The notes below the pieces were generated by a model. That model did not search any database, was not told where the DNA came from, and saw only the letters and a program-made list of their open reading frames with translations. DNA of 64,000 bases from positions 124,001-188,000 of the forward strand of contig NZ_FNVT01000002.1 of assembly GCF_900108335.1 (NCBI RefSeq), written 5' to 3'. The stretch is from Nonomuraea solani (lineage in GTDB: Bacteria > Actinomycetota > Actinomycetes > Streptosporangiales > Streptosporangiaceae). Within the stretch, counting starts at the first letter, position 1; every line of letters starts with the position of its first letter. The translations under genes and the position numbers were made by a program. This document shows positions 43,878 to 51,148 of this stretch, in pieces.

Positions 43878-44729
43878 TCACCGCGGGCGCTCGTCCGTCC
43901 ACTCGGTGTGCACCGAGATGAACGAGTTGCTCATCACCGCGCCCCCCTCGGAGGTCAGCAGGATGTTGGCGCGCGCCACCCGCGCGGCCTCGGGATCGAC
44001 GACCATCCTGATCTCCAGGCTCTCGGTGAGCGGGATCACCAGTTCCTGCCCGCCCTCGACCGGCCCCGCGTTCGTGACCCCCGGCGTCGCGGCGAGGGCC
44101 TCGAACGCCGCCGAACGGACCTGCGCGGGCGTCGGCAGCTCCGTGATCAGGGTGATCAGCGGGGAGACGAGCTCGCCCTGCCGGTCGGCGGACATCATGG
44201 CGTTGTCATCCCGGGGAAGCCCGGCGAGGCGCTTCTTCAGCTCCGCCGGATCCGCCGGAAGCCCTTCGAGCTCCTCGAACCCGATTTCGGCGCCCATGAG
44301 CCTGAACGGGGCCGAGTCCTCGACGACGGCGCCGGGAGTGGCGTACGGCCCGTTCCTGGACCAGCGGCGGCCGTCGCGGGCGGTCCAGCTCTCCTGCACC
44401 TCGGGCGTGTCCGAGATCAGCCACGTACGCGTGATGTGCCAATAGGTCCCCGTGCCCTGGGGGATGTGCTCGGCGCTGGTCGCCGCCATGAGCAGGACGT
44501 CCCTGCCCGAGACAGGCGCGGCGGCGGGCGAGACCACGCTGGTGACGATCACGGCGACGGCCGCCGCGGCGGCGACCGCCATGCCCAGTGCCGGCAGGAG
44601 CGGGCCGCGGCGCCGGCGGGCGCTCCCCCGCGTCATCCTGTCCTGGAGACGTCCCCTGCTGCGGGTGATCGCCTCGGCGGACGGTTCGGGCTTGGCCAGC
44701 AGGCTCGCGACGGCGTTCAGGTCATCCAC
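43878..44729 (-). CDS. CU044_5270-type membrane protein, sigma factor partner
   Basis: 283 residues: a short cytoplasmic N-terminus, one transmembrane helix at about 47-66 (LPALGMAVAAAAAVAVIVTS) and an extracellular domain with GTGTYWHITRTWLISDTPEV. Proteins of this class (CU044_5270 family) almost always follow an ECF sigma factor in actinomycetes and are thought to act as its sensor or anti-sigma partner. The start overlaps the sigma gene's end by 8 bases. The N-terminal part lacks the zinc motif of ZAS anti-sigma factors. Confidence 0.8.
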   Translation of the reverse strand: MDDLNAVASLLAKPEPSAEAITRSRGRLQDRMTRGSARRRRGPLLPALGMAVAAAAAVAVIVTSVVSPAAAPVSGRDVLLMAATSAEHIPQGTGTYWHITRTWLISDTPEVQESWTARDGRRWSRNGPYATPGAVVEDSAPFRLMGAEIGFEELEGLPADPAELKKRLAGLPRDDNAMMSADRQGELVSPLITLITELPTPAQVRSAAFEALAATPGVTNAGPVEGGQELVIPLTESLEIRMVVDPEAARVARANILLTSEGGAVMSNSFISVHTEWTDERPR

Positions 44730-45342
44730 GGGCGTTCTCCTTGTCGATGCGGGCGTCGATGCGGGCGTCGATGCGGGCGTCGATGCGGGCGTCGATGCGG
44801 GCGAGGATCTTGCCGCGGGCCCGGCTGAGCCGGGAGCCCACGGTGCCGACGGCGATGCCGAGTGCCTGGGCCACCTCGTCGTAGCTGAGCTGGCCCAGGG
44901 CCACGAGCAGCAGCACGTCGCGCTCGCCGCCGGTCAGGGAGGCGAGCGCCCTGGCCAGGTGCGGCTGCATGCGCTCGGCGGCGACGGAGGTGACGACCCG
45001 GTCCTCGTGGCCTTCCACGACGGGCTCGGGACCCAGCTTGGCCAGCGCCCTGTAGTGGCGGGTCTCCTTGCGGCGGTGCCTGGCGATCAGGTTGGTGGCG
45101 ATGCCGAACAGCCAGGGCCGCAGGTCTCCGCGTTCCGGGTCGTACCGGTCGCGCCGGTCGAAGGCCAGCAGGAACGTCTCGGCGGCGAGGTCCTCGGCGA
45201 TCTGCGTGTCCAGGCGGCCGGCGGCGTACAGGTAGACGTCGCGGTAGTAGCGGTCATGGACGGCGGTGAACAGGGCGGGGTCGCGCCGGTACCGGGCGAC
45301 GAGCTCGGCATCGGTCACCTGTTCGCTCACTTCGGCGCTCAC
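44722..45342 (-). CDS. ECF RNA polymerase sigma factor
   Basis: 206 residues with region 2 (AAETFLLAFDRRDRYDPERG and WLFGIATNLIARHRR) and region 4 (LTGGERDVLLLVALGQLSYD, EVAQALGIAVGTVGSRLSRA). The C-terminus continues with five perfect ARID tetrapeptides produced by a 12-base tandem repeat. Such a tail is not part of the sigma fold and could alter interaction with the partner protein. It is first in a two-gene operon. Confidence 0.88.
   Translation of the reverse strand: MSAEVSEQVTDAELVARYRRDPALFTAVHDRYYRDVYLYAAGRLDTQIAEDLAAETFLLAFDRRDRYDPERGDLRPWLFGIATNLIARHRRKETRHYRALAKLGPEPVVEGHEDRVVTSVAAERMQPHLARALASLTGGERDVLLLVALGQLSYDEVAQALGIAVGTVGSRLSRARGKILARIDARIDARIDARIDARIDKENARG
44743..44802. repeat. 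five perfect 12-base tandem repeats in the sigma factor gene
   Basis: GTCGATGCGGGC occurs five times without a mismatch. On the coding strand it encodes Ala-Arg-Ile-Asp repeated five times at the C-terminus of the ECF sigma factor. The perfect identity points to recent slippage, and copy number may vary between strains. Confidence 0.92.
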
Positions 45343-45443
45343 GTTCTTGTCTCCGGCATAAGGTCGGCCTCACGGTCGGCGGTCACGATCACCCATCCTT
45401 CGCCGCAGACCGGAATCGTCTTCCCGCGGGCACCCGAAGTCGA

Positions 45444-45677
45444 TCAGTCGCGGATCTGGGCGCGTGGCCTTTCCGATGAGCCGCCTTCGGCGATGTCGCT
45501 CAGCGCCTCGGAGGCGGCGAGCCGGTCGAAACCGTTGACCGCCGGGTTGGCGTAGCGGCCCAGCGTCGCGATGAGGACGGCTCCGATGACGTGCCGTTCG
45601 GCATGGGCCGTGCCGCCACCGATGACCTCCCACCAGGGGCTTCGCCGCTTGGCGATGGGACAGGTGAGAGCGCTCAT
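45444..45677 (-). CDS. small protein of unknown function
   Basis: 77 residues starting MSALTCPIAKRRSPWWEVIG after a clear AGGAG seven bases upstream. It continues with a hydrophobic HVIGAVLIATLGRYANPAVN and a polar tail. There is no signal peptide and I recognise no family. The ribosome site and stop context support a real gene, but codon evidence is weak at this length. It lies between the sigma factor gene and the SDR remnant. Confidence 0.5.
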   Translation of the reverse strand: MSALTCPIAKRRSPWWEVIGGGTAHAERHVIGAVLIATLGRYANPAVNGFDRLAASEALSDIAEGGSSERPRAQIRD

Positions 45678-45694
45678 GAACGGCTCCTGGGAGG

Positions 45695-45888
45695 TCAGGC
45701 GGTCGGGAAGGGGGTCTTCGTCAGTTCCTCGGAGACCCGCCAGATGCGGGCGGCGGCGTCGGTGCCGCGCAGCGGTGGGTAGAGCCGCTGTTCGGCGGGC
45801 GGGCCGCCGAGGTTGCCTGGCCCGCTGGGGCCGTACAGGGTGCCGGGCTTGGCGTCGAGCTCGGCGAGACGCTGCGGCAGAGCCCGAT
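45695..45888 (-). pseudogene. C-terminal tail of an SDR oxidoreductase
   Basis: About 62 codons reading LAELDAKPGTLYGPSGPGNL, then PPAEQRLYPPL and ARIWRVSEELTKTPF to a stop. This is the usual ending of protochlorophyllide-reductase-like SDRs in actinomycetes. The Rossmann domain and the YxxxK site are gone. The homology stops at about 45888, where a plus-strand regulator fragment starts. SDR genes of this kind are frequently divergent from MmyB-type regulators, so the pair was probably neighbours before deletion. Confidence 0.7.
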
Positions 45889-45889
45889 G

Positions 45890-46327
45890 GGCGTCGCGCT
45901 CACCGGCGACACGACGCGGTACACCGGGCCCGCCCGCAGCGCGGGGTACCGGTGGTTCACCGACCCCTCCGTCCGGCAGATCTACGCGCCGGAAGAGCAT
46001 CCGTTCCTCACCCGCATGTACGCCTCGGGGCTGCGCGAGCTCGTCACCCTCCGCGGGCCGGGCTCCCGGGCCGCGCACCTGGCCGACCTGCTCCTGGACT
46101 GCAGCGAGGAGTTCCGTCGTGTGTGGGACGACCACGAGATCGGGATCCGTCCCCATGACGTCAAGCGCTTCGACCATCCCGAGGTCGGCGCGCTGGAGTT
46201 GACCTGCCAGCGGCTGGTCGATCCGGGGCAGGCGCACTCGCTGCTCGTCTACACCGCCACGCCCGGTAGTGAGAGTTACGAGAAGTTGCAGGTGCTGGCC
46301 GTCATCGGAGCACAGACGCTCCGCTGA
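45890..46327 (+). pseudogene. ligand-binding half of an MmyB-type XRE regulator
   Basis: About 145 codons correspond to the C-terminal PAS-like MmyB/MltR ligand-binding domain: GDTTRYTGPARSAGYRWFTD, RAAHLADLLLDCSEEFRRVW, KRFDHPEVGALELTCQ and HSLLVYTATPGSESYEKLQ. The N-terminal XRE helix-turn-helix is missing and the first in-frame ATG (45893) has no ribosome site. It shares its broken end with the SDR tail on the other strand. It may still be translated, but it could not bind DNA. Confidence 0.75.
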
Positions 46328-46336
46328 CAGCCCGAA

Positions 46337-46360
46337 GGCCGAGCCGGGTGCGGCTCGGCC
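46337..46360. terminator. hairpin between convergent genes
   Basis: GGCCGAGCC at 46337-46345 and GGCTCGGCC at 46352-46360 form a perfect 9-base GC-rich stem with a 6-base loop, located between the regulator remnant stop and the M23 gene stop. It is a likely bidirectional terminator and ends the three-gene wall-hydrolase run. Confidence 0.75.
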
Positions 46361-46378
46361 CTGGGGCGGGAGAGGAGG

Positions 46379-47887
46379 TCAGTTGACGACGGCGAGGCGG
46401 GTGATGCCCTGCCAGCCGGATCCGATGGTGAAAGTGGTGGAGATGTCGGCCGCGCCCTTGGCCAGGTAGGCGTTCAGGGTGCCGTCGGTGAAACGGCCGA
46501 CGACGTCGGTGCGGCCGTCGGCGTCCATGTCGGCGAAGGTGAGCCGATCCACGCTGTTCCAGCCGGTGCCGATCTGGCGGCGGTCGGAAATATCCGGCGC
46601 GCCAGGGGTGCCTTTGTTGAGGTAGGCCGACAGGGTGCCGTCGCCGTGCCGGGCCAGCACGTCGGTCTTGCCGTCGCCGTCGATGTCGGCGGTGGAGACC
46701 AGACTGACCCCGTCCCAGCCGGTACCGATCTGCACCCGGTTGGCGAAGTTCGGCGCCCCGGTGTTGAGATAGGCGTACAGGATGCCGTCGGCGCTTTGGC
46801 CGATCACGTCCGTTTTGCCGTCGTTGTCGGCGTCGGCCACCAGCACCCGGGCGATACCGTCCCAGCCGGTCCCCACCAGGACACGAGTGGAAATGTTGGG
46901 CGCGCCCGGAGTTCCGGTGTTGAGGTAGGCGTACAAGGTGCCGTCGGTGCTCTGACCGAGCAGGTCGGTCTTGCCGTCGTCGTTGAAGTCGCCGACCATT
47001 ACGCGGGTGATGCCCTCCCAGCCCGACCCGATGGTCACCCGGGTCCCGGAGAAATCGGCGTCACCCTTGTTGAGGTAGGCATACAGGCCGCCGTCGGCGC
47101 CTCGGCCGACGAGATCGTTCTTGCCGTCGTTGTCGATGTCGGCGACGGTGATCCGGGTGATGGAGTTCCAGCCGCTACCGATCGTCGTCCCGGCGTCCAC
47201 CGACGGCCGACCCAGACTGCCCGTGCCGCGATACACCCGTAATGTGCCGTCCGCCGTGGTTCCGAGCAGGTCCGGCTTGCCGTCGCCGTCGAAGTCCACG
47301 GCCTCACCCGTCGTGTCGTCCGCTTCGGCGGAGCCCTGGCAGTTGCGGCTGGTGACGTTGCGCGAGGTCTGGTTGTTGGCGGTTCCGTAGACGGTTCCGT
47401 TGAACGTCGGCCGGACCCGTTCGGCACCGGCGTAGCCCCATGTCGCGGAGCCGCTGCCGTCGGCGTCGTAACCGAGTTCGAAGTGCAGGTGGGGGTGGCC
47501 GTTGGAGGTGGGACCGCTCTTGCCGACCCGGCCGATGACCGTTCCCATCTCGACCCTGGTTCCCGGCGCTACGGCGCGGTGTTCCAGGTGCAGGTATGTG
47601 GTGAAGTAGCCGCCGCCGTGGTTGATCTGGATCACGTTGCCGGCGTTGTTGTGGTAGAAGGACTGGTTCACTGTGCCGGCGGCGGGAGCGACCAGGGTGG
47701 CGCCTTCGGTGCCGTGCTGGTCGGGTTCCTTCACCATGTCGAGAGCGGGGGCGTGGCCCCAGGTGTCCAGCCGCCACTGCTGGCCGCAGGGGAACGGCAG
47801 TTGCAGGCTGGGGGCGGCCATGGCGGAGCTTACGTTGGTGGTCAGGATGAGGGCGGTGATGGTCGTCAGCGCGAGAGTCTTGAACAT
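46379..47887 (-). CDS. secreted M23 metallopeptidase with FG-GAP/VCBS propeller
   Basis: 502 residues. A signal peptide (about 1-25) is followed by a LytM/M23 endopeptidase domain (about 30-165) with zinc-site residues His45/Asp50 and HPHLHFE (131-137) plus YLHL at His100. A linker leads to about 310 residues with six DxDxDGxxD calcium-loop repeats (DFDGDGKPD to DMDADGRTD) and a closing half-blade, a probable seven-bladed propeller. It should cut peptidoglycan peptide bridges outside the cell. The propeller is nearly identical to that of the next two genes, and the gene lies 21 bases after the lysozyme-like gene. Confidence 0.9.
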   Translation of the reverse strand: MFKTLALTTITALILTTNVSSAMAAPSLQLPFPCGQQWRLDTWGHAPALDMVKEPDQHGTEGATLVAPAAGTVNQSFYHNNAGNVIQINHGGGYFTTYLHLEHRAVAPGTRVEMGTVIGRVGKSGPTSNGHPHLHFELGYDADGSGSATWGYAGAERVRPTFNGTVYGTANNQTSRNVTSRNCQGSAEADDTTGEAVDFDGDGKPDLLGTTADGTLRVYRGTGSLGRPSVDAGTTIGSGWNSITRITVADIDNDGKNDLVGRGADGGLYAYLNKGDADFSGTRVTIGSGWEGITRVMVGDFNDDGKTDLLGQSTDGTLYAYLNTGTPGAPNISTRVLVGTGWDGIARVLVADADNDGKTDVIGQSADGILYAYLNTGAPNFANRVQIGTGWDGVSLVSTADIDGDGKTDVLARHGDGTLSAYLNKGTPGAPDISDRRQIGTGWNSVDRLTFADMDADGRTDVVGRFTDGTLNAYLAKGAADISTTFTIGSGWQGITRLAVVN

Positions 47888-47908
47888 GGGGGTGTCCTTT
47901 GCGGGGTG

Positions 47909-49453
47909 TCAGTTGACGACGGCGAGGCGGGTGATGCCCTGCCAGCCGGATCCGATGGTGACGGTGGTGGAGATGTCGGCCGCGCCCTTGGCCAGGTAGG
48001 TGTTCAGGGTGCCGTCGGTGAAACGGCCGACGACGTCGGTGCGGCCGTCGGCGTCCATGTCGGCGAAGGTGAGTCGATCCACGCTGTTCCAGCCGGTGCC
48101 GATCTGGCGGCGGTCGGAAATATCCGGCGCGCCGGGGACGCCCTTGTTGAGGTAGGCGGACAGGGTGCCGTCGCCGTGCCGGGCCAGCACGTCGGTCTTG
48201 TCGTCGCCGTCGATGTCGGCGGTGGAGACCAGACTGACCCCGTCCCAGCCGGTACCGATCTGCACCCGGTTGGCGAAGTTCGGCGCGCCGGTGTTGAGGT
48301 AGGCGTACAAGGTGCCGTCGGCGCTTTGGCCGATCACGTCCGTCTTGCCGTCGTTGTCGGCGTCGGCCACCAGCACCCGGGCGATACCGTCCCAGCCGGT
48401 CCCCACCAGGACGCGGGTGGAAATGTTGGGCGCGCCCGGAGTCCCGGTGTTGAGATAGGCGTACAAGGTGCCATCGGTGCTCTGACCGAGCAGATCCGTC
48501 TTGCCGTCATCGTTGAAGTCGCCGACCACCACCCGGGTGATGCCCTCCCACCCGGATCCGATGGTCACGCGTGTGCCGGAGAAGTCGGCCGAGCCTTTGT
48601 TGAGGTAGGCATACAGGCCACCGTCGGCGCCTCGGCCCACCAGGTCGTTCTTGCCGTCGTTGTCGATGTCGGCGACCGTGATCCGGGTGATGGAGTTCCA
48701 GCCGCTGCCGATCGTCGTGCCGGCGTCCACCGACGGCCGACCCGGGCTGCCCGTGCCGCGATACACCCGTAACGTGCCGTCCGCTGTGGTCCCGAGCAGG
48801 TCCGGCTTGCCATCGCCGTCGAAGTCCACGGCCTCACCCGTCGCGTCGTCCGGCTCCTGTCCGCCGGTGGGCGTCAGGAGGGCGTTGACGATGAGCTGCG
48901 CGTCGCCGGCCTGGGGCTGGTAGCGGGACGGGTACGCCGACACCTGCACCGCCTGGCACACTTCGCCGACAGGCGCGGTGCGCCAGGAGTTGCCGGGATA
49001 GAGCCTGAGCATCTTGTCCAGGAAGGCATTGGTCGCCCAGACGGGGTCGAGTCGCTGCGCGCGGCTGCCCCAGGAGGCGCGTTGCTGGAAGAGGCCGAGG
49101 CTGTCATGGTCGACCTCCTCGCTGATGTTCTGGATGCTGGTCTCCACGATCGTGGTCGTGATCGCGATCACCGCGGCGTGGGGGTCCAGTCCGCGGTCGC
49201 GTACGGCCTTGACGACCATGCGGGCGCAGGACACGCGGTACGCCGACATGTAGCCGCGCATCTTGGCCTGCAGCGTGCCGTTGAGCCGGGTCGCCAGTGC
49301 GGCGTCGGTGGCGGTGGTGCCCTTGGGGTCACACGCGGCCAGGTCGTAGGCGGCGGTGACGTCCGAGGCCCGGGTGGGCTGCGGGTCGGCCATGGCGGGG
49401 GTGGCGGTCAGGGTGAGGGCGGTGATGGTCGTCAGCGCGAGAGTCTTGAACAT
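47909..49453 (-). CDS. secreted lysozyme-like enzyme with FG-GAP/VCBS propeller
   Basis: 514 residues. The signal peptide MFKTLALTTITALTLTATPA is nearly the same as in the M23 protein. The catalytic part (about 70-190) is a lysozyme/transglycosylase-like fold: AAVIAITTTIVETSIQN with the probable catalytic Glu, then SLGLFQQRASWGSRAQRLDP and ATNAFLDKM. The propeller with six calcium loops fills the rest. It should cleave glycan strands. It stands between the CHAP and M23 paralogues with a 21-base gap on either side, so one transcript probably encodes all three. Confidence 0.87.
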   Translation of the reverse strand: MFKTLALTTITALTLTATPAMADPQPTRASDVTAAYDLAACDPKGTTATDAALATRLNGTLQAKMRGYMSAYRVSCARMVVKAVRDRGLDPHAAVIAITTTIVETSIQNISEEVDHDSLGLFQQRASWGSRAQRLDPVWATNAFLDKMLRLYPGNSWRTAPVGEVCQAVQVSAYPSRYQPQAGDAQLIVNALLTPTGGQEPDDATGEAVDFDGDGKPDLLGTTADGTLRVYRGTGSPGRPSVDAGTTIGSGWNSITRITVADIDNDGKNDLVGRGADGGLYAYLNKGSADFSGTRVTIGSGWEGITRVVVGDFNDDGKTDLLGQSTDGTLYAYLNTGTPGAPNISTRVLVGTGWDGIARVLVADADNDGKTDVIGQSADGTLYAYLNTGAPNFANRVQIGTGWDGVSLVSTADIDGDDKTDVLARHGDGTLSAYLNKGVPGAPDISDRRQIGTGWNSVDRLTFADMDADGRTDVVGRFTDGTLNTYLAKGAADISTTVTIGSGWQGITRLAVVN

Positions 49454-49474
49454 GGGGGTGTCCTTTGCGGGGTG

Positions 49475-51052
49475 TCAGTTGACGACGGCGAGGCGGGTGA
49501 TGCCCTGCCAGCCGGATCCGATGGTGACGGTGGTGGAGATGTCGGCCGCGCCCTTGGCGAGGTAAGCGTTCAGGGTGCCGTCGGTGAAACGGCCCACGAC
49601 GTCGGTGCGGCCGTCGGCGTCCATGTCGGCGAAGGTGAGCCGATCCACGGCGTTCCAGCCGGTGCCGATCTGGCGGCGGTCGGAAATGTCCGGCGCGCCA
49701 GGGGTGCCTTTGTTGAGGTAGGCGGACAGGGTGCCGTCGCCGTGCCGGGCCAGCACGTCGGTCTTGTCGTCGCCGTCGATGTCGGCGGTGGAGACCAGAC
49801 CGACCCCGTCCCAGCCGGTACCGATCTGCACCCGGTTGGCGAAGTTCGGCGCTCCGGTGTTGAGATAGGCGTACAGGATGCCGTCCGCGCTTTGGCCGAT
49901 CACGTCCGTTTTGCCGTCGTTGTCGGCATCGGCCACCAGCACCCGGGCAATACCATCCCAGCCGGTGCCCACCAGGACGCGGGTGGAAATGTTGGGCGCG
50001 CCCGGAGTGCCGGTGTTGAGGTAGGCGTACAAGGTGCCGTCCGTGCTCTGACCGAGCAGGTCGGTCTTGCCGTCGTCGTTGAAGTCGCCGACCATTACGC
50101 GGGTGATGCCCTCCCAGCCCGACCCGATGGTCACCCGGGTCCCGGAGAAATCGGCGTCACCCTTGTTGAGGTAGGCATACAGGCCGCCATCGGCGCCGCG
50201 GCCGACGAGATCGTTCTTGCCGTCGTTGTCGATGTCCGCCACCGTGATCCGGGTGATGGAGTTCCAGCCGCTGCCGATCGTCGTCCCGGCGTCCACCGAC
50301 GGCCGACCCAGGCTGCCCGTGCCGCGATAGATCCGTAATGTGCCGTCCGCTGTGGTTCCGAGCAGGTCCGGCTTGCCGTCGCCGTCGAAGTCCACGGCCT
50401 CGCCCGTCGTGTCGTCCACCTCTTCAGGGCTGGTGACGGCTCCGACGGGAGAGCTGTAGCCGACGATGTCCACGTCGCCGCGGGCGTAGCTGTTCGCCTT
50501 GGTGCGGTTGCCGCTGTTGCCTTCGACGGTGTACACCGTGCCGCCGTTGGCCGAGGTGACGATGCCGACGTGGTCGATGTCGCCGCTCTGGTCCCAGTCG
50601 AAGACCACGGCGTCGCCGGGCTGCGGGGTGTAGCCGCTGGCCCGGGTGTGCCAGGTGCCGTGCCGGGTGCCGTAGTCGCGGAAGGAGGAGGCCCAGCCGG
50701 TCAGTACGCCACCGGAGGTCTCGGCGACGTCGGCGTACGGGACTCCCGCGCCACGCCACACGTACTTGGCGAAGTCGGCGCACCAGTCGCTGTCGCGGAA
50801 CTGGACGCCGTCGGCGGATCCGCAGCCGCTCGACGGCTTCCACGTGCGGAAGACGCCGGTGTAGTAGTTGCAGTTGCTGCCCGCGGGCCGCTCGACGTTA
50901 CGATCGCCGTCGGCCATCTCGGCCTGGGCGACGGCGACGATGCGGTTGCGTTCGACGGCCGCGGCCGGGCCGGTGACCGTCGTCAGCATGAGGGCGGCGG
51001 GAAGGGTCAGGGCCGCGCCGCCCGCGATCAGTCCGCCAAATGATCTGTTCAT
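49475..51052 (-). CDS. secreted CHAP amidase/endopeptidase with FG-GAP/VCBS propeller
   Basis: 525 residues. The ATG at 51052 has AGGAG nearby. A signal peptide (ending GPAAA) is followed by a CHAP domain (about 60-185) with the nucleophile Cys in DSDWCADFAKYVW, the catalytic His in DIDHVGIV and the TVEGNSGN loop. The shared propeller follows. It should cut peptidoglycan amide bonds. It is first of the three paralogues and divergent from the AfsR-like regulator, which could control the run. Its signal peptide differs from the other two, so the catalytic module and leader were exchanged together. Confidence 0.9.
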   Translation of the reverse strand: MNRSFGGLIAGGAALTLPAALMLTTVTGPAAAVERNRIVAVAQAEMADGDRNVERPAGSNCNYYTGVFRTWKPSSGCGSADGVQFRDSDWCADFAKYVWRGAGVPYADVAETSGGVLTGWASSFRDYGTRHGTWHTRASGYTPQPGDAVVFDWDQSGDIDHVGIVTSANGGTVYTVEGNSGNRTKANSYARGDVDIVGYSSPVGAVTSPEEVDDTTGEAVDFDGDGKPDLLGTTADGTLRIYRGTGSLGRPSVDAGTTIGSGWNSITRITVADIDNDGKNDLVGRGADGGLYAYLNKGDADFSGTRVTIGSGWEGITRVMVGDFNDDGKTDLLGQSTDGTLYAYLNTGTPGAPNISTRVLVGTGWDGIARVLVADADNDGKTDVIGQSADGILYAYLNTGAPNFANRVQIGTGWDGVGLVSTADIDGDDKTDVLARHGDGTLSAYLNKGTPGAPDISDRRQIGTGWNAVDRLTFADMDADGRTDVVGRFTDGTLNAYLAKGAADISTTVTIGSGWQGITRLAVVN

Positions 51053-51108
51053 CTCGTTCTCCTCCGGGTTCGCTTGGTGGGGAAGCATGGTTGGGGTGGC
51101 TGTAAAAA

Positions 51109-51120
51109 GCCTTCGAAGGC
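51109..51120. promoter_or_regulatory. palindrome in the divergent hydrolase/regulator promoter
   Basis: GCCTTCGAAGGC, a perfect 12-base palindrome, lies in the 96-base gap, 29 bases before the AfsR-like start. A related GAAGCCT half site follows at about 51132-51138. It is a candidate operator for the SARP-type regulator or for the wall-hydrolase promoter. Confidence 0.45.
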
Positions 51121-51148
51121 GTTGAAACGCGAAGCCTGGGGAGAACCG

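Larger units (their letters stand above)
46379..50415. repeat. three near-identical 0.94-kb direct repeats encoding one propeller
   Basis: Blocks at about 46379-47311, 47909-48850 and 49475-50415 differ by scattered single bases only. Each encodes the same six-repeat FG-GAP/VCBS domain and ends at the codons for VNAVLRT-type mirror sequence (ITRLAVVN at the protein end). The 21-base spacers after blocks 2 and 3 are identical too, as are the signal-peptide starts of two genes. This is a tandem triplication with exchange of the catalytic domain; homologous recombination between blocks should be easy. Confidence 0.9.

Noticed and set aside
44743..44802. Possible CRISPR-like or minisatellite array
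   Set aside because: Units are 12 bases with no spacers and are read in frame as protein; there are no cas genes in the window.
46379..50415. Direct repeats as a transposon or IS array
   Set aside because: Each repeat is the C-terminal coding part of a secreted enzyme; no transposase, terminal inverted repeats or target duplications are seen.
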